Source: Syntrophomonadaceae bacterium
GTDB taxonomy: Bacteria; Bacillota; Syntrophomonadia; Syntrophomonadales; Syntrophomonadaceae
Assembly (NCBI GenBank): GCA_012729835.1
Contig: JAAYCK010000113.1
Span: 1-64,000, forward strand
Direction of reading: 5' to 3'
Length of the DNA: 64,000 nt
This document shows, one piece after another, positions 30,998-41,724 of this stretch. Position numbers and translations under genes: made by a program. Within the stretch, counting starts at the first letter, position 1. Each line of letters starts with the position of its first letter. Below the pieces are notes generated by a model. That model ran no database searches, was not told the DNA's origin, and saw nothing but the letters and a program-made list of their open reading frames with translations.

Positions 30998-31962
30998 TAT
31001 TGTATTACTTCCTCACTGCTATTAGTTATTACCACATCTACTATCACTCGGGCCGGATAGGCCTTGATATCCTTAGCTACTGCCAACTCGATCTCCTGGC
31101 TGAATGACTGCTTGCGGTCCTGGAGACTAACCTCAGCGATAACCTCGTTTAATTCAGCCAGAGCTTCCTCACTTCCGTGCAGGGTCACATTAGCTGGCGT
31201 GACCCTGACATCCTGCACTTGATAACCATCAGGCAGATTGCTCTGCAACTGTGGTTTTACATCGAGCTTCTTAGTTCCTTGCTTTTGAGCTACGACGACA
31301 TAGGCCTCAAGCTGGGCCGGGGTTATCCTGATCCCTTTTTCGATAATGCTGCCGTTGGCATCGATGGCAGAAAGCTTCACCCGGCTGGAAGTGCTTTCCC
31401 GGGTATTCCCCAGCTCCAGCAGACTAATGACCTGTTTTACCTGCTTTAGTGCTGCATCATCCCCGGTTACCAGGCAGCGATCCGGAACGAATACCACATC
31501 CAATAGCTGATACCCTGCTGGCGGACTTTGATTTACCCGATAGCTCACCTTGAATTCATGACGGGTTGTGCGCTTCAATACTACCTCAACTTTATCCGGC
31601 TGCACGCTGGCGAACATGGCCCCCTGCATCGTTTTGACCTGTACCGGCAGTTGGTAGGCACCTTCGCCCAAACCATTTAAATCGACATAGGCTACTACCT
31701 CACTGGTTTCCCGGAATGATCCCCAGAGTTTTACCGCCACCCTTTCCGGGCCGTTGACGACCAAGCCTTCACCCAGATTGGTGTAGCGCAGGCTGACCCC
31801 GGCAGTTTGACTGCTGGCAATGCCCTGGTTCTCATTGGCTATATAAAACCACAGCAGCAGAGCCAAGAATACTGAGATGATTTTAAGTCCGGTGTTACTC
31901 TTTCTTGAGGTCCCGGCCATCGCCCGTCCACCTCCTGATCCAGGATGCGGGATCTGCTTCAT
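30997..31962 (-). CDS. cdaR: YbbR-domain protein, CdaA regulator
   Basis: N-terminal TM, YbbR repeats (VKLWGSFRETSEVVAYVDLNGLGEGAYQLPV), downstream of cdaA. Confidence 0.9.
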   Translation of the reverse strand: MKQIPHPGSGGGRAMAGTSRKSNTGLKIISVFLALLLWFYIANENQGIASSQTAGVSLRYTNLGEGLVVNGPERVAVKLWGSFRETSEVVAYVDLNGLGEGAYQLPVQVKTMQGAMFASVQPDKVEVVLKRTTRHEFKVSYRVNQSPPAGYQLLDVVFVPDRCLVTGDDAALKQVKQVISLLELGNTRESTSSRVKLSAIDANGSIIEKGIRITPAQLEAYVVVAQKQGTKKLDVKPQLQSNLPDGYQVQDVRVTPANVTLHGSEEALAELNEVIAEVSLQDRKQSFSQEIELAVAKDIKAYPARVIVDVVITNSSEEVIQ

Positions 31963-32740
31963 TAGAAGCCAATTCCCGGTTAAGTATCTCTGTCAGTTCA
32001 TGGCTGTTAAGGTTGCGCCTGATATCCCCATCTCCCACCAGAGAAATAACTCCGGTCTCTTCAGACACCACTACCACCAGGGCATCAGACAACTCACTTA
32101 TCCCCAGAGCTGCTCGATGACGGGTTCCCAGCTCACGGTTCAGGGTGGGGTTGAGCGACAGCGGCAGAAAACAGCCTGCCCGTTCTATCCGCCAGTTTTG
32201 GATTACCACCGCACCGTCATGCAGTGCTGAATTCGGATAGAAGATGCTTTGCAGCAAGCTGGAGGTGATACGTGCGTCCAATAGAGTTCCGCTATCCAGA
32301 TATTCACCGATACCGGTATCCCTGGACAGCACTATAAGTGCCCCGGTTCGCCGGCGGGAAAGTTCCTCGACTGCATCGATGATTTCCTGAATCTGAGGAT
32401 AGTATGCATGGTTTTCGGACTGACGGGAAGAAAAGAAGCGGCCACGTCCCAACTGCTCAAGAAAACGGCGCAGCTCTGGTTGAAAAACTATCGGCAACAC
32501 AATAGCAAATATGATCCATAATTTTTGCACCAGCCAGTTAACCATGGTCAGCTTGAAGTAGCTGGCCGCTACGGTAAACGCCAGCAACAGTACCAGACCT
32601 TTAAGGAGTTGTTCCGCACGGGTCCCGGTGATCAGGCCCAGCAAACGGTATATTACGTAAGAAACTATGGCGATGTCCACCATACTACGTATGATATCCC
32701 AGGGACTGGCGAAAACTCCGGAAAGATAACTTATATCCAA
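31895..32740 (-). CDS. cdaA: Diadenylate cyclase
   Basis: N-terminal TM helices; DAC motifs DGAVVI and GTRHRAALG. Confidence 0.95.
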   Translation of the reverse strand: MDISYLSGVFASPWDIIRSMVDIAIVSYVIYRLLGLITGTRAEQLLKGLVLLLAFTVAASYFKLTMVNWLVQKLWIIFAIVLPIVFQPELRRFLEQLGRGRFFSSRQSENHAYYPQIQEIIDAVEELSRRRTGALIVLSRDTGIGEYLDSGTLLDARITSSLLQSIFYPNSALHDGAVVIQNWRIERAGCFLPLSLNPTLNRELGTRHRAALGISELSDALVVVVSEETGVISLVGDGDIRRNLNSHELTEILNRELASNEADPASWIRRWTGDGRDLKKE

Positions 32741-32854
32741 AGTCTCATCCTCCAGGTGTTGTAGAATGATTCTAAAACGGCTGCTCTGCTTGGATAGATT
32801 GCTGCCGTGCAGATTCTTAAGCTAATAATAGGACATATCAGTTTGATCTGCCCA

Positions 32855-33505
32855 TCACTCCAGGGTGTTAAGCGACCGGTAGTGAAATACTGCCAGAATG
32901 CCGCTTTTGACATGTATCTCTGCATTATCCCCTACCATGACATTTGAAATGGCAAAGGGATTTCTCATTTCCAGGATGACGTTGTCTAATGGATATTCGA
33001 AGCCGATCTCACACACCCCGGTGGCTCTTTCCGTAAGAGCCATGACCGAGACCAGATCACCCTGGCTACTATTCAAGAATATCTTGTCTCTTAATATATA
33101 GACCATATATTCAGGGGTGCAATGGGTTACCTTGATGCCCTGCTCTACCGCCTCTACGCTGGCATAAAGATTGGACATGGTATGGTCCAGCCTGCCGCCC
33201 AGGGAACCCAGAACCAGGATCTCCCGGACTCCAATTTCCTGAGCCAGAGCAAAGGCCAATTGGGTATCAGTAAAATCCTTGGAGCGAGGATACTTTTTAA
33301 CCACCACTCCACTACCGGCAAATAAATCAGCTATTTCAGGATTGATGGAATCCATATCCCCGATAATATAATTCGGTTTGAGACCAAGCTGGTATGCATA
33401 ATTTGCCCCGCCATCGGCACAAATAACATGCTCGAAATCGCAGAGGACTCTGCGATAGGCCTCGAGATCTCCATATTCACCATTAGCTAGTAAAATACAT
33501 TTCAT
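32855..33505 (-). CDS. thiN: Thiamine diphosphokinase
   Basis: CADGGANYAYQLGLKPNYIIGDMDSI, LGSLGGRLDHTMSN. Confidence 0.93.
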   Translation of the reverse strand: MKCILLANGEYGDLEAYRRVLCDFEHVICADGGANYAYQLGLKPNYIIGDMDSINPEIADLFAGSGVVVKKYPRSKDFTDTQLAFALAQEIGVREILVLGSLGGRLDHTMSNLYASVEAVEQGIKVTHCTPEYMVYILRDKIFLNSSQGDLVSVMALTERATGVCEIGFEYPLDNVILEMRNPFAISNVMVGDNAEIHVKSGILAVFHYRSLNTLE

Positions 33506-33543
33506 AGGTGTTTACCTCCAAGCCATCGGCACTGCTCCAGTAG

Positions 33544-33906
<363 letters not shown>

Positions 33907-33923
33907 GATAATTCCTGGTATAA

Positions 33924-33952
33924 CAAAAAAAGCCCTTCACAGGGCTTTTTTT
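33924..33952. terminator. Terminator
   Basis: aaaaaagccct-tcac-agggcttttttt. Confidence 0.9.
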
Positions 33953-33970
33953 ATTGATATTTTTAGCTGT

Positions 33971-34861
33971 TTATTGGTAGATGACAACCTGGTTACGTCC
34001 GTTGTTCTTTGCTTTGTAGAGTGCATCATCCGCCCAACGGATTAACTCGTCGGCACTGGCCTCTCCGCCCGATATACCGGTGACCCCAAAGCTGGCAGTT
34101 ATACTTACTTTGGTGTGCTGATCGAGCAGAGGAATAGGCTGGCTTTCCAGACCTTGTCTCATTCGTTCTGCTATAGCATAGGTTTCCTCTATACTAGCTG
34201 CAGGCAGACAGGCAATAAATTCTTCTCCGCCATAGCGTCCGACAAAATCATAGACTCTGCAACTAGAGAGTAATAATTTGGCCACTTCCTGTAAAACCAG
34301 ATCTCCAGACTGATGACCGTAGTTATCATTGACCCGCTTGAAATGATCGATATCGGCAATGATTATACCCAAAGAAATCTGCTGTCGCCGGGCCCGGTTT
34401 ATCTCCCCGGTCAGCCGCTCCATGAAGGCCCGACGGTTGAGCATCCCGGTCAGGTAATCGGTGCTGGCCATACACAATATCCTTTGTTCCAGCTCGATAA
34501 TACGCTCGCCGATCTTAAGACGGTATTTTAACTCATCATGATTGAATGGCTTAATGATATAATCGTCGGCGCCGGCAACCAGTCCTTTAACCACATCTTC
34601 AATCGAACTCAGCGCAGTCAATATAATAACATATACGTATTTGGGCAGCGTGAGGGATCTCAGCCTTTCGCATACTTCCAGGCCGTCCATCCCCGGCATA
34701 ACGCCGTCCAGAATTGCGATATTAGGTCGGTCATCTTCACGTAGTATATCCCATGCTTCTTTACCGTTTCTCGCCAATACCACATCATAGCCCCAGCTGT
34801 TTAAATAATCCTCTAATATTTTGCGCGAAAGCCCATCATCTGCAGCCACTAATACCCGCAC
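33971..34861 (-). CDS. Response regulator-diguanylate cyclase (REC-GGDEF)
   Basis: Receiver domain (AADDGLSRK, DGVMPGMDG) and GRYGGEEF. Confidence 0.93.
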   Translation of the reverse strand: MRVLVAADDGLSRKILEDYLNSWGYDVVLARNGKEAWDILREDDRPNIAILDGVMPGMDGLEVCERLRSLTLPKYVYVIILTALSSIEDVVKGLVAGADDYIIKPFNHDELKYRLKIGERIIELEQRILCMASTDYLTGMLNRRAFMERLTGEINRARRQQISLGIIIADIDHFKRVNDNYGHQSGDLVLQEVAKLLLSSCRVYDFVGRYGGEEFIACLPAASIEETYAIAERMRQGLESQPIPLLDQHTKVSITASFGVTGISGGEASADELIRWADDALYKAKNNGRNQVVIYQ

Positions 34862-34964
34862 CCTAACAACTCCCCCTCTAAATGTAGAATTTAGGATATA
34901 GTGCTTTTATCCATTATTGCACAAACATATGCACATGTGTCATTTTTTATATATCTATTTATGT

Positions 34965-35435
34965 TTATACCAATCCAGGATAATCCATCTGTCGCATGGC
35001 TTCAAAAAGTATGATAGCGGCCGAGTTGGATAGATTCAGAGAACGTCCGAAATCCCTCATGGGAATCCTGATAAGACGGTCCGGATAGCAGTTCAGTATG
35101 TCTGATCCCAATCCACGGCTTTCACTGCCAAATATCAATATATCATCGAAGCTATAGTTAACTTCATTAAACCGGGTCGTGGCGTGGGTAGATGCCAAAA
35201 AGAACCGGTTATCTGGATAGGCTGCCAGGAATTCCGGCAGGTTGTTCCACCGCTGCAGCTCCAAGTGATCCCAATAGTCCAGTCCCGCCCTCTTCAGATA
35301 ACGATCTTCCAGGGAGAACCCCAGGTGCCCGACCAGATGCAGAGTCGTGCCGGTAAGTACACAGGTACGTGCAATGTTTCCCGTGTTTTGCGGTATTTCT
35401 GGTTCTACCAATACTATATGCATATCAGGCTCCAA
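34965..35435 (-). CDS. trmL: tRNA (cytidine(34)-2'-O)-methyltransferase
   Basis: SPOUT motifs EPEIPQNTGNIARTC, FGSESRGLG, RSLNLSNSAAIILFEA. Confidence 0.93.
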   Translation of the reverse strand: MEPDMHIVLVEPEIPQNTGNIARTCVLTGTTLHLVGHLGFSLEDRYLKRAGLDYWDHLELQRWNNLPEFLAAYPDNRFFLASTHATTRFNEVNYSFDDILIFGSESRGLGSDILNCYPDRLIRIPMRDFGRSLNLSNSAAIILFEAMRQMDYPGLV

Positions 35436-35555
35436 TGATTTGATCTAAATGGCCAAGGAATTGTTTACCTATTAATAATAACAATACTTGGTTGACGCGT
35501 CTATTATTCCGACCAATGGGAAAGCTAGAAAAAAAACTAGCAAGGAGTGAACTTA

Positions 35556-36527
35556 GTGCCTAAAACTATACGCGGCGTGGTCTTGTTTATGATCCTGGCT
35601 CTCATAATGGCTGCCGGCGGTTGCCAGCAAGCGAATAAAAAGCCACTCCCCAAAACAGCCAAGAAACCTGTATCTTTAAGTTCCGAGGTGGTCAAGTACA
35701 AGAGCGAACCGACCTTCAGCATTTATAGGACCGCTACCGGCCAAAAGGAAAACATCAAATTGGAAGAGTATCTCAAAGGGGTGGTAGCGGCTGAGGTGGG
35801 CCCCAAGTATCCGCTGGAGGCCTTGAAAGCACAGGCTATCGTGGCCCGTACCATGACCCTGGCCCTTATCGAATATGAGAATGGCACCCGGGGAAAACGC
35901 GGCACCGATATGAGCGATTCCCACACCGAGTTTCAGGAATACGATGAAAAGAAGATAACACCCCTGATTTCTAAAGCAGTAGAACAAACCCGGGGACAGG
36001 TACTCACCTATAACGGCAAATTTGTCTATGCCCTCTTCCATTCCGCTTCGAAAAACAAGACTGCCAGCATCGAGGAAGGCTTCCCCAACCTTAAGAACAA
36101 GGCCGGTTACCTCAAGCCGGTACCTACTAACGGGTTAAAATATGCGCCGGCAAAGTATCGTAACTGGACGGTTAAGATACCCAGTTACGAGGTCAAGCAG
36201 ATAATGGGCAGCCAAGCTGGATCTCTCGATGATATCAAAATCAGTAAACGCGGCCCATCCGGCCGGGCTACCAGCATTTCCGCCGGACAAGCCAGTATCT
36301 CGGCTGTCGACCTGCGCGCCAAGATCGGACCTGATCGCTTGTATTCGACGGCACTAACCAGTGTTAAATCCGCGGGCAATAACATCGTCTTCACCGGCAG
36401 CGGCTGGGGACATGGGGTCGGCATGGAACAATGGGGAGCGAACGCTATGGCTAAACAGGGCAAGAATGCCAAGCAGATAGTGATGCACTACTTCCCCAGC
36501 GCTGCCTGGACTACACTTTACAAATAA
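35556..36527 (+). CDS. SpoIID/LytB-domain lipoprotein
   Basis: Lipobox-like AAGGC; LEEYLKGVVAAEVGP, ALKAQAIVARTM, GSGWGHGVGMEQWGA. Confidence 0.9.
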   Translation: MPKTIRGVVLFMILALIMAAGGCQQANKKPLPKTAKKPVSLSSEVVKYKSEPTFSIYRTATGQKENIKLEEYLKGVVAAEVGPKYPLEALKAQAIVARTMTLALIEYENGTRGKRGTDMSDSHTEFQEYDEKKITPLISKAVEQTRGQVLTYNGKFVYALFHSASKNKTASIEEGFPNLKNKAGYLKPVPTNGLKYAPAKYRNWTVKIPSYEVKQIMGSQAGSLDDIKISKRGPSGRATSISAGQASISAVDLRAKIGPDRLYSTALTSVKSAGNNIVFTGSGWGHGVGMEQWGANAMAKQGKNAKQIVMHYFPSAAWTTLYK

Positions 36528-36539
36528 CGCATTTAGCAT

Positions 36540-36580
36540 AAAGCGGGACCAAGGTTATAGTCTTTGTCCCGCTTTGTTTC
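36540..36580. terminator. Terminator between convergent genes
   Basis: aaagcgggacc...ttgtcccgctttgttt. Confidence 0.8.
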
Positions 36581-36621
36581 ATTCCTCCTGCTAGCTTCCC
36601 TGCGCTGAGCAGGCTGCGCCG

Positions 36622-37494
36622 TCAAGCGCCCTGCTCCTTGCCCTCATTGGCCGCGGCTATATAGATGCCGGCGAGGATGAGGACCCCGCCGATAATCTGG
36701 TACCACAGCAGGCTTTCTCCGAAAATGATCCAGGCCAGGATGCTGGCTCCCACCGATTCACCCAGTATTGATACAGAAACCAGCGGGGCCTTGACATATT
36801 TTAAAGCCCAATTCAGAATACCATGCCCACCCAGACCGGGTCCCAGAGCCATCAGGAAAAAAAGCAGCCAATCGATATTACGATAGCCGGTCAGGCTGAG
36901 CCCGCTCATCCAACAAACGGCCAGCAGCCCGAGTGCAGCCGCCCCGGTGGTAATTACGGTATAGGTCATAGTGTCGACCTGAGACCTGGCCCGCCTTCCG
37001 ATCAGATAGTAGATGGCCACAAAGAGACCACTGGCCAAAGAGAGCATATCCCCTAACAGGCGGCCGGATTTCAAGTCCCCCTGGGCAATAAACACCGATC
37101 CGGTAACAGCGACAAATATGCCGATAATAGCTATATTGGTGGGTTTTTCCTTGAGGAAAGCAATAGAAAACAGTAGTACAAAGATAACCTGAAGATTGGT
37201 AAACAACACCGAGCTGGACACGCTGGTGTAATTTAACGAAGTGATCCAAAAGCCCAGGTGCAGAGCCAGAAAAAAGCCCGATCCGATGATATACCATAGA
37301 TTAGTTCGGCTGATGGCTGACACACTCTGCGGCAACCGGGAACCGCGAATACCGGCTGCTAAAACAGAGGTAAAGACCAGACGGTATAAAGCGATGATCA
37401 GGGCCGGAGCGAGGCTCAGCTTGATCATTATCGAGGAGGTAGACATACACAATACCGAGAAAAACAGGGCGAGGTAAACCAGCGCCAGTCTCAT
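36622..37494 (-). CDS. EamA/DMT-family transporter
   Basis: About ten TM segments with two EamA repeats. Confidence 0.9.
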   Translation of the reverse strand: MRLALVYLALFFSVLCMSTSSIMIKLSLAPALIIALYRLVFTSVLAAGIRGSRLPQSVSAISRTNLWYIIGSGFFLALHLGFWITSLNYTSVSSSVLFTNLQVIFVLLFSIAFLKEKPTNIAIIGIFVAVTGSVFIAQGDLKSGRLLGDMLSLASGLFVAIYYLIGRRARSQVDTMTYTVITTGAAALGLLAVCWMSGLSLTGYRNIDWLLFFLMALGPGLGGHGILNWALKYVKAPLVSVSILGESVGASILAWIIFGESLLWYQIIGGVLILAGIYIAAANEGKEQGA

Positions 37495-38255
37495 GCCTCG
37501 ACTCCTAAATAGGACTGGATCACTGCCGCATCATTCTTGACCCGGATCGGCGTATCCAGGGCAATCCTTCGTCCATAATCCAGCACTGCGATGCGGTCGC
37601 ATATATTCATTACCAGGTTCATATCGTGTTCCACCAGCAGGATGGTTAGCTCCATCTCTTCGCGAATCCGGCGGATCAAGCTCACCAGTTCCACCTTCTC
37701 ACTGGAGTTCATTCCGGCAGCCGGTTCATCCAGCAAAAGAAGGGTAGGGTTCAGGGCCAAAGCCCGAGCTATCTCCAGCCTTCTTTGTTCACCGTAAGCC
37801 AGACTATCGGCGTATTCCCAGCGCCGGTCATACAGTCCTACCAGCTCAAGCAACCGCATAGCCTCAGCCATGGTCTGACTTTCCTCCCGCCGCGCCAGCG
37901 GCAGGCCCAGCATGCCAGAGAAGATGCCATTCTTGGTTACCCCATAGCGGCCGACCCGGATGTTGTCCAATACCGAGAGCTTTTTGAACAGCCTGATATT
38001 CTGATAGGTCCGGGCGATACCCTGGCGCGCCACCTGGTACGCTGGCAGTCGATTTATGTTCCCGCCATTGAAGATGACTTCTCCCTGGGTCGGTTCGTAG
38101 ATGCCGGTTATGATATTGAACAAGGTAGTTTTGCCCGCACCGTTAGGACCGATAATGCCAAAGATCTCCCCGGTCTCGATAGCCATATCGATAGAATCCA
38201 GCGCCCTGAGCCCACCGAATTCCTGACTTATTCCCTTCAATTCCAATATAGGCAT
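37491..38255 (-). CDS. livG: Branched-chain amino acid ABC transporter ATP-binding protein
   Basis: [19 protein letters not shown]-type signature [26 protein letters not shown]. Confidence 0.92.
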   Translation of the reverse strand: MPILELKGISQEFGGLRALDSIDMAIETGEIFGIIGPNGAGKTTLFNIITGIYEPTQGEVIFNGGNINRLPAYQVARQGIARTYQNIRLFKKLSVLDNIRVGRYGVTKNGIFSGMLGLPLARREESQTMAEAMRLLELVGLYDRRWEYADSLAYGEQRRLEIARALALNPTLLLLDEPAAGMNSSEKVELVSLIRRIREEMELTILLVEHDMNLVMNICDRIAVLDYGRRIALDTPIRVKNDAAVIQSYLGVEA

Positions 38256-38272
38256 AATCTCACCTCAAGATT

Positions 38273-38346
38273 AATAGACGCAGCGTCATTGATTGCGCGA
38301 AGGCGCATAAGTTGTCCCCGTAGGGGGATTTACGCAGATCTTTATG
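38273..38346. repeat. 74-bp repeat, exact reverse complement of 29253..29326
   Basis: aatagacgcagcgtcattgattgcgcgaaggcgcataagttgtccccgtagggggatttacgcagatctttatg in both copies, opposite orientation. Confidence 0.95.
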
Positions 38347-38472
38347 ATTACCGCTGATTATTGCTTCACAACCCAATCATCTGTATAGAATCAAATATTC
38401 TTTATTACCATCGCAAAATAAATCTGTGTTCATCTGTGTAAATCTGTGGCTAAATAAAAAATCCTGACCCAG

Positions 38473-39348
38473 CTACTTGTTTTTCCCCAGCCCCCAGCGT
38501 TTTTTAAGGTCATAGATGCGGACGTCGCCCAATAGTCCGTTCGGTCGGAAGATCATCAGTATTACCAGCAGGGCTCCATAAAACATCAGCCGGTATTCGG
38601 CGACTACTCTCAATAATTCGGGGAGGATGGTAAGCAATACCGCACCCAATATCGTACCGGGGATACTGCCCATGCCTCCCAGCACCACCATGTTAAGAAG
38701 CTCAATGGACTTGGTAAAATTGAAGACCTGGGGGTCTATATAGAACATATAATGGGCATACAGTCCACCACCTAAACCGCCCAGAAATGAGCCCAGTACA
38801 AAGGCAGTGACCTTAAGCCTGGTAGTATTCACTCCACACGACTCAGCTGCTATCTCATCCTCCCGGATGGCATAGAAGGCACGTCCCGTTCGTGAGCTTA
38901 GCAGGCGGGCATTCAGAAAAACCGCCACAGCTACCAGCCCCCATACAGTTAAGAAGGTAGTTTCCTGGGGAATGCCTGATAAACCTACTGCTTTACCGCC
39001 TGGTTCGAAATTAAGGAAAAACACTCGGATGATCTCGGCAAATCCAATGGTAACCATAGCCAAATAATCTCCCTGTAAGCGCAGGGTGGGCAAGCCTATA
39101 AAAAAGCCGAACAAAGCTGCGACCAGTGAGCCGCCCAGTAGTGCAGTCGGGAAGGCTACCCCGTAGTTCATGGTAAGGATAGCTGAAGTGTAGGCGCCCA
39201 GGCTCATGAATCCCGCATGTCCCATAGATAATTGACCAGTGACACCAGTGATCAGGTTAAGCCCCAGGGCCAGTATGATGTTAATCCCGATTATCAAGAT
39301 GATCCTTAGAAAATAGGGATCGATATACTGAGATAAAACCGCGTCCAA
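38473..39348 (-). CDS. livM: Branched-chain amino acid ABC transporter permease
   Basis: LivM-like TM protein, GHAGFMSLGAYTSAIL. Confidence 0.92.
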   Translation of the reverse strand: MDAVLSQYIDPYFLRIILIIGINIILALGLNLITGVTGQLSMGHAGFMSLGAYTSAILTMNYGVAFPTALLGGSLVAALFGFFIGLPTLRLQGDYLAMVTIGFAEIIRVFFLNFEPGGKAVGLSGIPQETTFLTVWGLVAVAVFLNARLLSSRTGRAFYAIREDEIAAESCGVNTTRLKVTAFVLGSFLGGLGGGLYAHYMFYIDPQVFNFTKSIELLNMVVLGGMGSIPGTILGAVLLTILPELLRVVAEYRLMFYGALLVILMIFRPNGLLGDVRIYDLKKRWGLGKNK

Positions 39349-39359
39349 AAGTTATTCAC

Positions 39360-40235
39360 CTACACCTTTTTAACAATCTTTTGCCCCAACAGACCCTGCG
39401 GGCGAATGATCAAAACCAGTATCAGGATAGCAAAGGCAATGGCATCTTTATAAGATGATGACAGATAAGCCACTCCCATGATTTCCATAATCCCCAGGCT
39501 GATACCACCGACCATGGCCCCCGGTATGGAGCCGATGCCGCCCAGCACCGCCGCGCAGAAGGCCTTCATGCCAGCCATGGTTCCCATATACGGCCATAGG
39601 GCATTGTAGTATATAGCAACCATCACGCCACCAGCTGCCGCCAGGGCCGAACCGACTGCAAAGGTAAAGGAGATGACCCGGTTGACGTTGATCCCCATCA
39701 GGGCAGCGGCTTCAATATCCTGTGAGCAGGCCCGCATGGCTTTGCCGATGCGGCTGCGCCGAACCATAAGTTCCAGCCCTATCATCAAAATAGCGGATAT
39801 GATCAGGATAATGATCTGCAGTGAGGAGAACTGAACCGCTCCCAGCTGGTAGTTGCTTATCTTAATAATGTCAGGGTAATTGCGGGGATTGGTCCCGGCG
39901 ATGATCACCATCAGGGTGGACAGGAATATGGAGACACCAATAGCGCTGATCAGGGCGGAAAGGCGGGAGGATTTACCGCGAAGCGGCCGGTAAGCCACCC
40001 GCTCCACCACCACGCCCAGCAGCATGCAGAAGGCCATAGCTCCCAGCAGTGCCCAGCCGATAGGCAGTCCCACTACCGTCACCAGGAACAGCCCGGCAAA
40101 GGCACCGAACATATAAATCTCACCATGGGCAAAGTTTATTAGCTGCACTATGCCGTACACCATGGTGTAACCTAACGCTATCAGGGCATAACTGCTGCCC
40201 AGAGTGATACCGTTGAGTAATTGCTGCCAAAACAT
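39360..40235 (-). CDS. livH: Branched-chain amino acid ABC transporter permease
   Basis: LivH-like, GYTMVYGIVQLINFAHGEIYMFGAF. Confidence 0.93.
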   Translation of the reverse strand: MFWQQLLNGITLGSSYALIALGYTMVYGIVQLINFAHGEIYMFGAFAGLFLVTVVGLPIGWALLGAMAFCMLLGVVVERVAYRPLRGKSSRLSALISAIGVSIFLSTLMVIIAGTNPRNYPDIIKISNYQLGAVQFSSLQIIILIISAILMIGLELMVRRSRIGKAMRACSQDIEAAALMGINVNRVISFTFAVGSALAAAGGVMVAIYYNALWPYMGTMAGMKAFCAAVLGGIGSIPGAMVGGISLGIMEIMGVAYLSSSYKDAIAFAILILVLIIRPQGLLGQKIVKKV

Positions 40236-40307
40236 AGCATACCTCTATCATTTTAATTAACCAGGGACAGTCCCGCTTCCGGAAACATCCCTGAGTAATC
40301 AATAATA

Positions 40308-40342
40308 CTTCTGGCACCCGCCTTAAAGGCAGGTGCCAGAAG
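40308..40342 (-). terminator. Strong intra-operonic hairpin between livK and livH
   Basis: cttctggcacccgcc-ttaaa-ggcaggtgccagaag; weak T-run. Confidence 0.65.
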
Positions 40343-40349
40343 ATAGTAC

Positions 40350-41546
40350 TTATTTTACGGTAACCGGGATTAGTTCCATCAGTGAGCGGAAATTGCCATC
40401 CTTAACCGTCAGGAGGCAGACCGGATTCTTGATGGGTTCACGGTCAGCGCCGATAGTGGTTTTTCCCGATACACCCGGATAATCCTTCAGAGTAGCCAGG
40501 TATCCCTTGAATACGCTGGGATCAGTACTCTTGGTGCTTTCCATGGCCTGAGCCAGGATCATAACCGCATCATAATATTGAGCAGAGAACATATCCGGCT
40601 CCTCGTTATAGAGAGCTTTGTAGTCCTGGATGAACTTGGCGGTTTCCGCACTGGCGCCGTCACTGGTAAAGCCGGCATAGTACATTACCTTTTGTTCTAC
40701 CGCAGTGCCGCCCAATTTCATCAGATCCTCACCGTACAGTCCGTCGCCGCCGATCATCTTGAGATCGAGCCCTTGTTTTTGAGCCTCTTTCATGATCAGG
40801 GCCGCTTCCTTGTAGTAACCGGTAAACACCAGCACATCAGGTTTCACCTTTTTCAGTTTGGTGATCTGGGCGCTGAAATCGGTCTCCCCGTCATTGATGG
40901 TGTCTTCGGCGATGATTTTAGCCTTGTTAGCTGTCAGAGCCTCCTGAAATACCGGGGTCAAAGCCGTGCTGTAGCCATTGTTCATCGAGGTGATGATCGC
41001 GACATTTTTCCAGCCCTGTTTGTTTACCATCCAGTTAACAACTGCCGGTACGGCGTTCTTGTCCACCAGGGTATTGCGGAAGATGTAATCGCCCAGATCG
41101 ACTACGCCGGTACCGGTAGCACCGCCAGAGAACAGGACGATCTTGTTCGTCTGGGCGATCTTGGCCGCCACCTTGGTCAGTCCGGTGCAGGGGTCGCCTA
41201 CCATGGCCACGACTTTATCACGGGTAACATATTTTTGTGCTATGTTGGCGATTTCCGCATTATCACCCTTGTTATCCTCATAGATGCCTTCTACCTTTTT
41301 GCCGAGGATGCCGCCCTGGGCATTCAATTCATCGATAGCCATCTTCATGCCCTTTTCCGCCGGGCGTCCATAACAAGCCACCTCGCCGGTGGTAGCACCG
41401 AGGAAGCCTAATTTGATCACGTTGGTATCGGCCGCTTTATCTACTTCGCTGGCATCCTTTTTGGCCGCACAACCGGTTGCCACCAGAGACAGCGCCAGAA
41501 CCAAACACAATAAGATCGCAGTTTTACGGTTTACTCTCATCTTCAA
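40350..41546 (-). CDS. livK: Branched-chain amino acid ABC transporter substrate-binding lipoprotein
   Basis: Lipobox LVATGC; peripla_BP_6-type sequence. Confidence 0.92.
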   Translation of the reverse strand: MKMRVNRKTAILLCLVLALSLVATGCAAKKDASEVDKAADTNVIKLGFLGATTGEVACYGRPAEKGMKMAIDELNAQGGILGKKVEGIYEDNKGDNAEIANIAQKYVTRDKVVAMVGDPCTGLTKVAAKIAQTNKIVLFSGGATGTGVVDLGDYIFRNTLVDKNAVPAVVNWMVNKQGWKNVAIITSMNNGYSTALTPVFQEALTANKAKIIAEDTINDGETDFSAQITKLKKVKPDVLVFTGYYKEAALIMKEAQKQGLDLKMIGGDGLYGEDLMKLGGTAVEQKVMYYAGFTSDGASAETAKFIQDYKALYNEEPDMFSAQYYDAVMILAQAMESTKSTDPSVFKGYLATLKDYPGVSGKTTIGADREPIKNPVCLLTVKDGNFRSLMELIPVTVK

Positions 41547-41724
41547 AAACTTTCCCCTCCTAAAACAACTTTTTTTGAGACGATTTAAGCTAATTCGTCA
41601 CCCCCTGCCGGAAATTTTACAATCCTATAAGTATTCCTCTTCGGGATCAAAAATCCTGCTAAAGTCATAAATTGCTTGGTTTTCCCATTATCTATCAATA
41701 ATAGTTATTTTGTGGTTCGCGTTA

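Noticed and set aside
32731-33505. TPP riboswitch upstream of thiN
   Set aside because: No THI-box (CUGAGA / ACCUGA) pattern seen upstream.
40578-41411. 277-aa + strand ORF
   Set aside because: Antisense shadow of livK.
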